A stretch of 64,000 bases of DNA from Butyrivibrio sp. CB08 (lineage in GTDB: Bacteria > Bacillota > Clostridia > Lachnospirales > Lachnospiraceae), in NCBI RefSeq assembly GCF_003625485.1, contig NZ_RAIR01000006.1, forward strand, positions 1 through 64,000, given 5' to 3'. A model generated the notes under the pieces. That model did no database searches, had not been told where the DNA came from, and saw only the letters and a program-made list of their open reading frames with translations. Below are positions 53,941-63,011 of this stretch, piece by piece. Numbering within the stretch: the stretch's first letter is position 1; each line of letters starts with the position of its first letter. A program made the position numbers and the translations under genes.

Positions 53941-54903
53941 TTACTCCTGTTCAAAAGAAAACACTGGCCTTCCGTCACTGTCCCACTTAAGCGGCATTAT
54001 CATTGCATGCCTGTTGGGATTGTAAAGAGGATCGCCCTCAATGGTCTCTTCTCCTCTGGCGTGGAAAACACATACATCCCTTCCATTTTCGTCAACGGTA
54101 AAGCTGTTGTGTCCTGGTCCAAATATCTTTTTGCTCTCATCAGACTTAAGTACTGGGAATCTTTCTTTTACCCAGGACTTGGGATCTAAAAGATCGCTGT
54201 CCTCAGAAGCAGTGAGCATTCCCATGCAGTAAGCCTTACCTGTCTCGCTGGCTGAATAAGTAAGGAATATCCTGCCATCTCTCTTTATCACTGCAGGTCC
54301 CTCATTAACCCAGTAGCCAACTCTCTCCCAGTCATAATCAGGAGTTGTGAGCATAACCTGTACTGTAGAAAGCTTCCATGGGGACTGCATCTTAGCTATG
54401 TAGAGGTTACTGATCTGCCTGCCAACGCCTACCTTCTCGGCCCAGACATAGTACCTCTCACCTTTATTCTCAAATACTGTGGCGTCTAATGAAAAAGCCT
54501 CAAAGGAGAATTCATCATCATCTGCTCTCTGGATCTTGCCAAGCTCCTTCCATGTGCCTGTGATCGGATCCTCATCCCTGCACTCAAGGACATAGGGCCT
54601 TATCTTCCAGGCATCTTCCTGTTCACCGCCTGAATAGTAGATGTACCAGGCTCCGTCAAGGAAGTGCAGCTCTGGCGCCCAAATATGCTTACTCATAGGG
54701 CCAGTTTCATGCTTGTGCCATATCTCTGTTTCTTTAGCTTCAGCTAAACCAGCAAGGCTGTCAGCTCTTCTAAGAACTATTCCGTCGTAAGCTGGAACTG
54801 AAGCTGTAAAGTAGTAATTACCATCTGTATGTCTGTAAACGTATGGATCAGCTCTCTGTAAGATCCAGGGCTGACAATACTTAAGTTCACTGTTCTGGTT
54901 CAT
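53941..54903 (-). CDS. GH43 alpha-L-arabinofuranosidase/xylosidase, cytoplasmic
   Basis: 320 residues from ATG 54903 (GGGAG 10 bases upstream; the longer frame upstream runs through promoter and terminator). GH43 motifs: ILQRADPYVYRHTDG near the start with the catalytic Asp, SLDATVFEN in the middle with the second Asp, and VNEGPAVIKRDG with the acid Glu near residue 215. It lacks a signal peptide, so acts on imported oligosaccharide. It is the first gene of the GH43-GH43-GH51-regulator unit and has a near-consensus promoter. Confidence 0.92.
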   Translation of the reverse strand: MNQNSELKYCQPWILQRADPYVYRHTDGNYYFTASVPAYDGIVLRRADSLAGLAEAKETEIWHKHETGPMSKHIWAPELHFLDGAWYIYYSGGEQEDAWKIRPYVLECRDEDPITGTWKELGKIQRADDDEFSFEAFSLDATVFENKGERYYVWAEKVGVGRQISNLYIAKMQSPWKLSTVQVMLTTPDYDWERVGYWVNEGPAVIKRDGRIFLTYSASETGKAYCMGMLTASEDSDLLDPKSWVKERFPVLKSDESKKIFGPGHNSFTVDENGRDVCVFHARGEETIEGDPLYNPNRHAMIMPLKWDSDGRPVFSFEQE

Positions 54904-54967
54904 GACAATATAACTCCCGAATGTCAAAATTACTTGTGAAAATCCCAAAATAATACGCTCTATGAAA

Positions 54968-54996
54968 ATTTTAGAGTGCGGGGAGCACCATGTCAA
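54968..54996 (-). promoter_or_regulatory. Promoter of the arabinosidase operon
   Basis: On the minus strand TTGACA (54991-54996), 17-base spacer, TAAAAT (54968-54973), about 65 bases before the GH43 start at 54903. Confidence 0.8.
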
Positions 54997-55046
54997 CGAA
55001 TATTTTAGCTTTTTATGAAATATTTTAGATAATTTCCTATTTCCAC

Positions 55047-55095
55047 AAAAAAGCTCCTGCTTTTTGTGCATATTACCCACAAAGCAGGAGCTTTT
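55047..55095 (-). terminator. Terminator after the aminotransferase gene
   Basis: AAAGCTCCTGCTTT and its complement (55049-55062 and 55081-55094 region) form a long stem with a loop of about 18 bases, followed on the minus strand by TTTTTTG. It also insulates the arabinosidase promoter. Confidence 0.85.
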
Positions 55096-55120
55096 AGTTT
55101 TTACTAAAGATATTTAATTT

Positions 55121-56281
55121 TTACAGTTTACTGATGAATCTCTCCAGTCTCTCCATGGCTGCTTTAAGATTTTCTAAAGAATATGCGTAGGAAATCCTGA
55201 TGTATCCCTCTCCGCAGTCGCCAAAGGCTGTACCAGGAACAACTGCAAGCTTCTCTTCCTTAAGAAGTCTTGTGCAGAACTCATCACTAGTCATGCCAAA
55301 CTTCTTGATGCATGGGAATACATAGAACGCACCATAGGGCTCAAAGCATGGAAGTCCGATCCTCTTAAACTCGTTTAAGAGATATCTTCTTCTGTGGTTG
55401 TACTGCTCGCGCATCATGGCAACGTCATCATCGCCGTTTTTAAGCGCCTCTACAGCTGCATACTGGCTGGTAGTTGGAGCACACATAATTGCAAACTGGT
55501 GAATCTTGACCATCTGCTCCATGATAGCTGCTGGTCCGCAGGCATATCCAAGTCTCCATCCAGTCATGGCATAGGCCTTGGAGAAGCCGTTTATAAGGAT
55601 CGTTCTCTCCTTCATTCCAGGGAGAGATACGATAGATACGTGCTTACCGCCTGTATAGGTGAGCTCTCCGTAGATCTCATCTGAGATGACATAGAGGTCC
55701 TTTTCAATGACTACCTTGGCAATAGCTTCCAGATCCTCTTTCTCCATGATGGCTCCAGTTGGATTGTTAGGGAAAGGAAGCACCAGGATCTTGGTCTTGT
55801 CTGTTACCTTATCAAGAACCTCCTGAGCTGTTAACCTGAAGTCGTTCTCTTCTTTTAATTCGATTATTACAGGAACCGCATCCGCAAGGATAGCGCAGGG
55901 TTCATATGAAACATAGCTTGGCTGGGGGATAAGGACTTCGTCTCCTGCATCTACCATTGCCCTAAGGGCCAGGTCTATGGCCTCTGAGCCACCTACCGTG
56001 ATAAAGATCTCTTTTATCGGATCGTAGGTTACGCCCTGGGTTCTCTTAATGTAGCTCGCTACCTCTGTCCTAAGTTCCTTAAGACCTGAGTTTGAAGTAT
56101 AGAAGGTTCTGCCCTTTTCAAGGGAGTAGATACCCTCGTCTCTGATGTGCCATGGAGTGTCAAAATCCGGCTCACCAACACCAAGAGAAATAGCGCCCTC
56201 AGTCTCCAGAACTATGTCAAAAAACTTTCTTATTCCGGATGGCTTGATATCAACCACCTTTTTTCCTATAGGATTTCTCAT
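55121..56281 (-). CDS. PLP-dependent aminotransferase class I/II
   Basis: 386 residues. The GEPDFDTPWHIRDEG start, the pocket motif FPNNPTGAIM near residue 170 and the PLP Lys in LINGFSKAYAMTGWRLGYA near residue 235 place it in the fold-type I group (aspartate/alanine/aromatic type, such as PatA). Amino-donor is unknown. It overlaps the Lrp-type regulator gene by 4 bases (ATGA), suggesting that the regulator controls it in response to an amino acid. Confidence 0.93.
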   Translation of the reverse strand: MRNPIGKKVVDIKPSGIRKFFDIVLETEGAISLGVGEPDFDTPWHIRDEGIYSLEKGRTFYTSNSGLKELRTEVASYIKRTQGVTYDPIKEIFITVGGSEAIDLALRAMVDAGDEVLIPQPSYVSYEPCAILADAVPVIIELKEENDFRLTAQEVLDKVTDKTKILVLPFPNNPTGAIMEKEDLEAIAKVVIEKDLYVISDEIYGELTYTGGKHVSIVSLPGMKERTILINGFSKAYAMTGWRLGYACGPAAIMEQMVKIHQFAIMCAPTTSQYAAVEALKNGDDDVAMMREQYNHRRRYLLNEFKRIGLPCFEPYGAFYVFPCIKKFGMTSDEFCTRLLKEEKLAVVPGTAFGDCGEGYIRISYAYSLENLKAAMERLERFISKL

Positions 56282-56766
56282 GGTGATACCTTCTCTCTTG
56301 TATCTTCGTATTTCTTAGCCAGGATTGTTCCGTGGTCTTTGTATTTCTTAAGGATAAAGTGAGTAGCTGTGCTAAGGACAGTATCCAGTGTTGAGAGCTT
56401 GTTGCTTACAAAGCTTGCAACCTCCTGAAGACTCTTGCCCTCAAGGATTACCATAAGGTCAAATCCGCCACTCATGAGGTATACGCTTGTAACCTCAGGG
56501 TACTTGTAGATCCTCTCAGCAATGCTGTCAAAACCAAGGCCTCTCTGAGGAGTTACCTTAACCTCGATAAGTGCATTTACCTTTTCAATGCTGGTCTTGG
56601 ACCAGTCCACCATTGTATGGTAGCCGCAAATAATGCCCTCTTCCTCAAGCTGCTTAAGCTCGTTAGCTACAACGATCTCTTCAGCCCCAAGAAGGACGCT
56701 AAGCTCATGAACATCGATACGGCTGTTTTTCTCTATAATATTCAGTATCTCTTCTCTAGTACTCAT
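56278..56766 (-). CDS. Lrp/AsnC-family regulator
   Basis: 162 residues from ATG 56766 (GGGAG 7 bases upstream; longer frames begin upstream). N-terminal helix-turn-helix at about 1-55 (STREEILNIIEKNSRIDVHEL), then a RAM-type ligand domain (VNALIEVKVTPQRGLGFDSI, TSVYLMSGGFDLMVILEG). Such regulators bind amino acids and control metabolism genes. It is the partner of the aminotransferase gene, which starts inside its stop codon. Confidence 0.92.
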   Translation of the reverse strand: MSTREEILNIIEKNSRIDVHELSVLLGAEEIVVANELKQLEEEGIICGYHTMVDWSKTSIEKVNALIEVKVTPQRGLGFDSIAERIYKYPEVTSVYLMSGGFDLMVILEGKSLQEVASFVSNKLSTLDTVLSTATHFILKKYKDHGTILAKKYEDTREKVSP

Positions 56767-56822
56767 AACTGTCTCCCATCTCATATTTATAAATTCTATG
56801 ATACTACACAAAACGGCATATA

Positions 56823-57794
56823 TCACAAAAGAATTCTGTGAATCTCATCGGCCTGTGGGAGCTCCAAAAACCTCTGCTCCTCTCCATTTACGATAATGCG
56901 GTCGTTTCCTTCCCGCAGATACCCGATAACCGCAGCATTTATGTCGGCCTTTTCAAGCTCTGACAGGGCCTTTTCCTCATCATCTGTGGCTATAAGAAGT
57001 CCTCCTCCTGATGTAAGAAGGTAAGGATTGACCTCTAAGAATTCACAAACTTCAATGGTCTCCTGCCTTATTGGGATCTTTTTCAGATCCACATTAAGTC
57101 CGGTTCCTGCTCTCTCCGCCATTTCCCAAAGGGCTGCAAATATTCCCCCTGAGGAAAGGTCATGGACTGAGCTCGCCCCGGACTTTATGGCGACTGCAGC
57201 CTCACTATTTATGGGCAAAAGAGCTTTAAACCGCTCTGCTTCTTCGATAAAAGGAACGGGATATCTGGTGGCCAGTTCATTTTTCTTTTCGCCAGCAAGG
57301 ATCGCTGTACCCTCCAGGGCAATCCACTTGGTGACAATAAGAGCCTGTCCTGCCTTGGGCTTACTATCTACAATTGTGTTATCCCCGGCAAATCCTACAG
57401 CTGTCGCCGTTATAACCGGCCTTGTAACTGCGCCTGTGACCTCTGTGTGGCCTCCAACATATGGAACTCCCACAGTTCTGCTACCTAAAAGGGCATCAGA
57501 AACTATCTTCTTTAGCTCTTTTTCCTCTGAATCTGCAGGAAGAAGAACGGTAAGAGTAACGTGGTCCGCTGTAATGCCCTGGGCAACAAGGCTGTTTACC
57601 GCCTTTATCACAGCGTAAAATCCAGCGTCCTTAATGTCCGCCACAACAGGAAAAGTGGCACTGAATGTCTTTTTATCATTAAAAAAAGCGCAGTCTGACC
57701 CTACAGCTGCGCTTTTGATATCTTTGTATTCTGTTCTGATCTGCTTTAAAACTGAGCGCTTAAGAGCATTCTCAGTTATTTTGCCAATCCTCAT
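56823..57794 (-). CDS. AIR synthase-fold (HypE/SelD/ThiL-like) protein
   Basis: 323 residues from ATG 57794 (GGAGAG about 3-5 bases upstream). The fold shows an N-terminal ATP-binding AIRS domain (VVADIKDAGFYAVIKAVNSL, LLGSRTVGVPYVGGHTEVTG) and a C-terminal AIRS_C domain with SVHDLSSGGIFAALWEMAER. The HypE C-terminal cysteine tail is absent, so the hydrogenase-maturation role is not supported. It may act on a small carboxylate or phosphate. It lies between the VanW and Lrp genes. Confidence 0.75.
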   Translation of the reverse strand: MRIGKITENALKRSVLKQIRTEYKDIKSAAVGSDCAFFNDKKTFSATFPVVADIKDAGFYAVIKAVNSLVAQGITADHVTLTVLLPADSEEKELKKIVSDALLGSRTVGVPYVGGHTEVTGAVTRPVITATAVGFAGDNTIVDSKPKAGQALIVTKWIALEGTAILAGEKKNELATRYPVPFIEEAERFKALLPINSEAAVAIKSGASSVHDLSSGGIFAALWEMAERAGTGLNVDLKKIPIRQETIEVCEFLEVNPYLLTSGGGLLIATDDEEKALSELEKADINAAVIGYLREGNDRIIVNGEEQRFLELPQADEIHRILL

Positions 57795-57810
57795 GAACTC
57801 TCCAAAAAAC

Positions 57811-59376
57811 TTAGTTTGTTTCGATGACCTCTGCTGTATCAATGGCCTGCTGCTGTAAAAGTGCATTAGCTGCACCAACCGCATCGCCTACAGCCTGGGC
57901 TGCTGCCTCAGCTCCATCAGTTCCAGCAGCGTTTCTGGCTGCTGCCAAAGCTCCTGCAACGGCCTTGATGGTTCCAACGTCTTTGGTTGCCATTGCTGTC
58001 TGAAGCTGGGAAAGTGTTGTCTGATCAGCTCCGCCTGTTCCAATTGTGATGATCTTTGGAACCATCTTGTAAGTGCTGGAGTTGACCACTTCCTTGGTAG
58101 TCTCGCCGTTTTCTGTGACAATCTTCCAAAGCTGTGCCTTATAACCAAGGTGCGCTGACTGTGTTCCCACATATCCAACCGCCTGTGAAGGATCTGTTAC
58201 AAACTCATCTGCTGATGCAGGAGTTGTCTCTAAAACCTCACTCTTGTAAGAAACGTGGCGGCCAGAAGGTCTTGTTTCCACGCCGTATATGGTAAATGTA
58301 ATGTGCTTGTCAGAAGAAGTGTATCCCTCTATATAGATAGGATGTTCTGTGCTGTTAACGAACTTGAAGTTCTTGCCGCCAGACTCCGCGATAGCAGCGT
58401 CCGCTGAAGGATCAACGTAGTTGACGATCATGGAGTGGTTGTGTCTCTCTGTTACTTCAAGCTCTGATAAAAGAACTGCGTTGTAAAGTGTTGTTGATAC
58501 CTGGCAGATTCCACCGCCAACACTCTCTACAACAAGGCCGTTGAGGTATGATCCCGCTGGGAAATATCCGTTAGCCTCAGTAAATGGTGTGATGGTATCA
58601 AGAACTGAGAATTCCTCTCCAGGATAAATGGTTGAGCCATTGATAAGTCTGCAGCCGTTGGCCACGTTGGCACTTCGTGAAGCGCCTGATGACTTGTAGC
58701 TTGTAGTAAATGTTCCAAGAACGTCTCTGACCTTGGCAAGCTCCTCAGCGCTGCCCTTTGGCTCGTCTGCCTTGATTGAAAGGCTTACAAGGTTGTTACC
58801 CTTTCCAAGATCGTCCTGGATAAAGCTCTCTATAAGAGATACAGACGCTGGCTGATCTACAAGATATCCTGTCTGTCCATCGGATACCACGAATCCGTCT
58901 GCAGTCTTGGTAAGATTATAATTGATAGTCTCCTGATCGTAGGCCTTTCCGCAATCCGCTACAATTGCCTCGATCATTTCTTTTTCATATCCGTACTCTA
59001 TATCAAATACATGCTTGTTTTTCTCAAGATCCTTGAGGGCTTTGTATCTCTGGATGATATTGCCCTGGTGTCCAAGAGCGTAAGCATCTTCAACAATGCT
59101 GGTATTGCTCCAGTAAAGACCTATTTCTTCACCAGTAAAACCTGTTTCTCTGCCTTCGCCAGCAGACAGTGTGATCTGCTCAGCTGAAAGCTCATTCACA
59201 TATGCTGAAACGGCTGTCTCTGCGTCAGTTACACTCATACCAGAGACATCAACTGATCCGATATAAACCCCATTTGCTATTTTTCGCGCGTCACCCTCAG
59301 CTGCATAAGCCTTCCCTGCTGGGATCAGAAGGGTCAGTAGCAAGGCAGCTGCCACGCATTTAAATTGAATTCTCAT
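57811..59376 (-). CDS. Secreted VanW-domain protein
   Basis: 521 residues. Signal peptide LLLTLLIPAGKAYA ending near residue 26. Then a PG_binding_4-type region (about 35-215, with FTGEEIGLYWSNTSI), then the VanW domain (about 218-375) with NVANGCRLINGSTIYPGEEF and GGGICQVSTTLYNAVLLSEL, typical of the family. The last 120 residues are Ala/Gln-rich and probably helical. The family is named after a gene of unknown function in vancomycin resistance clusters; no resistance is implied. AGAGGAAG precedes the ATG. First of a VanW-AIRS-Lrp-aminotransferase unit. Confidence 0.88.
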   Translation of the reverse strand: MRIQFKCVAAALLLTLLIPAGKAYAAEGDARKIANGVYIGSVDVSGMSVTDAETAVSAYVNELSAEQITLSAGEGRETGFTGEEIGLYWSNTSIVEDAYALGHQGNIIQRYKALKDLEKNKHVFDIEYGYEKEMIEAIVADCGKAYDQETINYNLTKTADGFVVSDGQTGYLVDQPASVSLIESFIQDDLGKGNNLVSLSIKADEPKGSAEELAKVRDVLGTFTTSYKSSGASRSANVANGCRLINGSTIYPGEEFSVLDTITPFTEANGYFPAGSYLNGLVVESVGGGICQVSTTLYNAVLLSELEVTERHNHSMIVNYVDPSADAAIAESGGKNFKFVNSTEHPIYIEGYTSSDKHITFTIYGVETRPSGRHVSYKSEVLETTPASADEFVTDPSQAVGYVGTQSAHLGYKAQLWKIVTENGETTKEVVNSSTYKMVPKIITIGTGGADQTTLSQLQTAMATKDVGTIKAVAGALAAARNAAGTDGAEAAAQAVGDAVGAANALLQQQAIDTAEVIETN

Positions 59377-59438
59377 AACACTTCCTCTGTGATATCATTA
59401 TATGGAATGAACCACGATTTACTGAAAGGATATTATAG

Positions 59439-60080
59439 ATGAAATTCCCCTTTTTAGCAACCTTCATATTGTTTATTGTCCTGTTCAACATCAGGATTCG
59501 CCGGGTCTCAAGAAAAGAGGAAATACAGGAAGAAAAATTCTGGGACAAAGAACGCAGGGCCAACAGCGTCAGGAAAAAAAGCCTTGATACCCTTGAATAT
59601 GTTCACATCCCTTATGATCTTCTTCCCTTTGGTACTGCGGAAGATAATGAAACTCTCCAGGGCATTGAAGATGAACTAACTGCCCTTAAAGATGCAAAGA
59701 TCGTCAACTTTACCGGAATCTCCAACACTGATCTTAAGCTCGAGTATGGAACTGCCAACATCACAGCGCTTACTGAGTATGATCAGAACTATACAACTCT
59801 TGTAATAACCCTGCAGAAATGGGGCGATGCCCTCTATGCCCTTGGCAGATTTGAAGATGCAGCTAAGGTTCTTGAGTTTGCTGTTAAGACCAGAACAGAC
59901 ATAACAGCCACCTACAGGCTTCTTATAGATATGTACAAGACCAAGCTTGAATATAACGAAGCCGAGATCGAAAGAAAGCTTGATGGTCTTGTTCCTATAG
60001 CAAACAGCCTTAATTCTCTTAGCAGGTCCACTATTTTAAAGCTACTTGATCGCAACAAGGATCAGGCCGCTGAGGAATAA
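59439..60080 (+). CDS. Small membrane-anchored protein with TPR-like helices, unknown function
   Basis: 213 residues. N-terminal hydrophobic anchor (about 5-22: LATFILFIVLFNI) followed by a basic/acidic stretch, then helical repeats reminiscent of TPR: WGDALYALGRFEDAAKVLEF near 130 and DMYKTKLEYNEAEIERKL near 165. I do not recognise a named family. AAGGA lies about 10 bases before the ATG. It is divergent from the VanW gene, sharing a 62-bp promoter region, and ends with its own terminator. Confidence 0.8.
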   Translation: MKFPFLATFILFIVLFNIRIRRVSRKEEIQEEKFWDKERRANSVRKKSLDTLEYVHIPYDLLPFGTAEDNETLQGIEDELTALKDAKIVNFTGISNTDLKLEYGTANITALTEYDQNYTTLVITLQKWGDALYALGRFEDAAKVLEFAVKTRTDITATYRLLIDMYKTKLEYNEAEIERKLDGLVPIANSLNSLSRSTILKLLDRNKDQAAEE

Positions 60081-60094
60081 CATCTTAAAATTTT

Positions 60095-60131
60095 AGCCGT
60101 GGAAGCGTTTTAGCGCTGCCACGGCTTTTCT
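60095..60131 (+). terminator. Terminator of the 59.4 kb gene, converging on galT
   Basis: AGCCGTGG / CCACGGCT (60095-60102, 60119-60126), with an inner AGCG/CGCT pair, followed by TTTCTTT. galT on the other strand ends at 60132 and may use it from its side. Confidence 0.8.
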
Positions 60132-61667
60132 TTATCCTAATGTCTTAACAAATCTGTCGAAGGCTTCCTGTCCCTCTTTGGTGCGCTTGTAAACACCAGC
60201 GTCCTCAAGAACATGCATAAACACTTCGCCAATTTCCTTCTCAACTATCTCATCTATATTATCTGCGCTTAAGCTGTCATATTTGGTCTTAAACTGATCC
60301 ACCCAGTCAGCGTGCTTTTCAAGAGTCTCGTCGGCTCTAAGATCTGCGCCTTTAAGGATAGCTTTTTTAAGCTCTGCCATTTCGCCCTTAAGTCTTGCAG
60401 GAAGAACAGCAAGACCCATTACTTCGATAAGACCAATGTTCTCTTTCTTGATATGATGGAGCTCAGCATGAGGATGATATACCCCAAGAGGATGCTCATC
60501 TGTAGTGATATTGTTCCTAAGAACAAGGTCAAGTTCGAAGTTTTCGCCCCTCTTTCTTGCTATTGGAGTGATGGTGTTGTGAGGAGTTCCGTCTGTTTCA
60601 GCAAACACAAAAGCTGCCTCGTCCGTATATCCTCTCCACTTATTAAGGATCACATCAGCAAGTTCAATAATCCTGTCGCTGGACTTACCTGAAAGTCTGA
60701 TAACAGACATTGGCCACTTAACAATTCCGCTCTTTACGTCCTCAAATCCAGGTACTGTGAAGGTTCTCTCAACTTCAGCCTTGGCCATTGCAAAGGTGTA
60801 ATGTCCGCCCTGGAAGTGGTCGTGGCTTAAAATGGAGCCTCCAACTATTGGAAGATCTGCATTTGATCCCACAAAATAGTGAGGGAACTGCTTAACAAAG
60901 TCAAAGAGCTTGCAGAAAGTATCGTGCTCTATCTTCATTGGGATATGCTTTGAATTAAACACGATGCAGTGCTCGTTGTAGTATACATAAGGAGAATACT
61001 GGAATCCCCACTTTGAATTCTGGATAGTTACAGGAATGATCCTGTGGTTCTCCCTTGCAGGGTGATCAACTCTTCCAGAGTAGCCTTCGTTTTCCCAGCA
61101 AAGCTGGCACTTAGGATATCCGCTCTGCTTGGCATTCTTGGCTGCAGCGATAGCCTTAGGGTCCTTCTCCGGCTTGGAGAGGTTGATGGTGATATCAAGG
61201 TCTCCATACTCAGTAGGAGCTATCCACTTCATATCCTTGGAGATCCTGTAGCGTCTGATGTAGTCTGTGTTTCTGGAGAAATCATAGTAGAAGTTTGTAG
61301 CAGCCTCTGGGCTCTCTTTGTATTTCTCATTAAACTTTCTTATTACATCACTTGGTCTCTGGGTCAAAACTCCCATGAGCTTTGTATCAAAAAGATCCCT
61401 GTAAACCACGCTGTCATTCTCAATAAGGCCAGCAGATGCTGCGTAGTCATCAAGCTCTTTTAACACGCCCTCAAGGAATGTACCGTCATCAATACCTGCC
61501 TGGTCGATGCCTTCAGAAAGAGCCTCTATCTCAGAAGCCTCGTACTCTGCGCTGTCCTGTCCAAGGATGATAAGAAGACTGTTAACTGCATAGATCACGT
61601 CTTCCTTTTCAATAAGACCTGTCCTAAGACCATATGCTACAAGGTTTTTTACTGCATTAAAGTTCAT
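60132..61667 (-). CDS. galT: UDP-glucose--hexose-1-phosphate uridylyltransferase, type 2
   Basis: 511 residues, close to the Firmicutes-type GalT (about 490-510), not the 350-residue E. coli type. Key motifs: CQLCWENEGYSGRVDHPAREN near residue 190, and the active-site histidines in SILSHDHFQGGHYTFA near 280. It moves UMP between glucose and galactose phosphates in the Leloir pathway. GGAGGAAAG precedes the ATG. It follows galK by 24 bases. Confidence 0.95.
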   Translation of the reverse strand: MNFNAVKNLVAYGLRTGLIEKEDVIYAVNSLLIILGQDSAEYEASEIEALSEGIDQAGIDDGTFLEGVLKELDDYAASAGLIENDSVVYRDLFDTKLMGVLTQRPSDVIRKFNEKYKESPEAATNFYYDFSRNTDYIRRYRISKDMKWIAPTEYGDLDITINLSKPEKDPKAIAAAKNAKQSGYPKCQLCWENEGYSGRVDHPARENHRIIPVTIQNSKWGFQYSPYVYYNEHCIVFNSKHIPMKIEHDTFCKLFDFVKQFPHYFVGSNADLPIVGGSILSHDHFQGGHYTFAMAKAEVERTFTVPGFEDVKSGIVKWPMSVIRLSGKSSDRIIELADVILNKWRGYTDEAAFVFAETDGTPHNTITPIARKRGENFELDLVLRNNITTDEHPLGVYHPHAELHHIKKENIGLIEVMGLAVLPARLKGEMAELKKAILKGADLRADETLEKHADWVDQFKTKYDSLSADNIDEIVEKEIGEVFMHVLEDAGVYKRTKEGQEAFDRFVKTLG

Positions 61668-61691
61668 TACTTTCCTCCAAACTCACTACTA

Positions 61692-62870
61692 TCAGATTAC
61701 TTCTGGGCCGCCGCCGATTGATACTGTGTAGAATGTGGCATCGTAGCCGATCTTTTTCTTGTAGTTCTCGCCTACAGTCTTCTTAAAGTTCTCAATCGCC
61801 TCGTCCTTAACGATGGAAACTGTGCATCCGCCAAATCCGCCGCCTGTCATTCTTGATCCGATAACACCAGGAATCTTCCAAGCCTCCTCAGCAAGGGTAT
61901 CAAGCTCAACGCCTGTTACATCGTAATCATCGCGAAGTGACTCATGGGACTGTCTCATAAGCTCACCAAACCGGTCAAGCTCGCCAGCCTTAAGAGCCTT
62001 AACAGCCTCGATGGTGCGCTGGTTCTCGTAAACAGCGTGCTTAGCCTTCTTCTGCATATCAGGGTCTGTTAAAAGTCCCTTGTTGGCCTCAAACTCCTCG
62101 ATTGAAAGATCACCAAGTCCCTTGATATCAAGGCTCTTCTGAAGAATTGCAAGAGCCTCTTCGCACATGCTCCTTCTTGCGTTGTACTGGGAGTCAGTGA
62201 GCTTGTGCTTTTTATTGGTGTTAGCAATGATGATCTTGGCGCCATCAAGCTTAATTGGTGCATATTCAAAAGAGAGATCGGCTGTATCTAAGAAGATCGC
62301 GCTGCCTTCCTTACCCATGGCTACTGCAAACTGATCCATGATACCACAGTTACATCCGTTGTAGTTATTCTCAGAATACTGTCCGATAAGGGCAAGGTCC
62401 TGATTAGAAACCTCAAATCCATAGAGATCTCTTAAAATGAAACCTGTCAGCACTTCAAGAGACGCTGAAGAAGAAAGACCTGAACCATTAGGAATATTTC
62501 CATAGATGACCATGTCAAATCCCTTGTCTATCTTCATTCCTCTTCCAGCAAAGGCCCATACAACACCCATTGGATAGTTGGTCCAGCCCGCCTCTTTCTT
62601 GGCCTCAAGATCTGACAGAGAAGCCTCAATAACACCAGCCCTGTCCTGATTTACTGAATAGAAACGGATCTTGTCATCATCCCTCTTAGCAGCTGCTCCA
62701 TAAGTACCAATTGTCAGTGCACAAGGAAATACATGACCTCCGTTATAATCTGTATGTTCCCCAATAAGATTAACCCTTCCAGGTGCAAAATACGCCTTAA
62801 CCTTATCATTCTTACCAAATGCCTTCTCAAAGCTCTCAAGAACCGCCTTCTTCATCTCCTGATCAATCAT
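61692..62870 (-). CDS. galK: Galactokinase
   Basis: 392 residues. GHMP kinase with the galactokinase signature PGRVNLIGEHTDYNGGHV near residue 30, ATP loop PNGSGLSSSASLEVLTGF near 130, and the last motif GGGFGGCTVSIV near 340. Phosphorylates galactose to galactose-1-P for GalT. AGGAGGG lies 6 bases before the ATG. First gene of a galK-galT unit; no galE, galM or regulator is adjacent. Confidence 0.96.
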   Translation of the reverse strand: MIDQEMKKAVLESFEKAFGKNDKVKAYFAPGRVNLIGEHTDYNGGHVFPCALTIGTYGAAAKRDDDKIRFYSVNQDRAGVIEASLSDLEAKKEAGWTNYPMGVVWAFAGRGMKIDKGFDMVIYGNIPNGSGLSSSASLEVLTGFILRDLYGFEVSNQDLALIGQYSENNYNGCNCGIMDQFAVAMGKEGSAIFLDTADLSFEYAPIKLDGAKIIIANTNKKHKLTDSQYNARRSMCEEALAILQKSLDIKGLGDLSIEEFEANKGLLTDPDMQKKAKHAVYENQRTIEAVKALKAGELDRFGELMRQSHESLRDDYDVTGVELDTLAEEAWKIPGVIGSRMTGGGFGGCTVSIVKDEAIENFKKTVGENYKKKIGYDATFYTVSIGGGPEVI

Positions 62871-62987
62871 ATAACCCTCCTAATTTGTTGACTGCCTGAG
62901 GCTCTACGCCTCTCATTTCCAAAACACTCACAAATGTTTTACTTTCCTTAATCATACACAAACACTTTCCGAATATCCATGCCTCTT

Positions 62988-63000
62988 TGTTTCTGAAACA
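62988..63000. promoter_or_regulatory. 13-bp palindrome TGTTTCTGAAACA upstream of galK
   Basis: A perfect palindrome with one central base. On the minus strand it begins right after TTGACA (63001-63006), so a repressor bound there would overlap a -35 region. No good -10 stands at the ideal distance, so the promoter itself is uncertain. The gap 62871-63199 otherwise contains only the nested palindrome described next. Confidence 0.45.
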
Positions 63001-63011
63001 TGTCAAAATGT

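Noticed and set aside
54904..55080. N-terminal extension of the cytoplasmic GH43
   Set aside because: It would run through a strong promoter and terminator; ATG 54903 has a ribosome site and starts the GH43 fold.
56823..57794. Hydrogenase maturation factor HypE
   Set aside because: The fold matches, but the C-terminal Cys tail and neighbouring hyp genes are missing.
57811..59376. Vancomycin resistance determinant
   Set aside because: VanW domain proteins are common outside resistance clusters, and no vanA/vanH/vanX genes are present.
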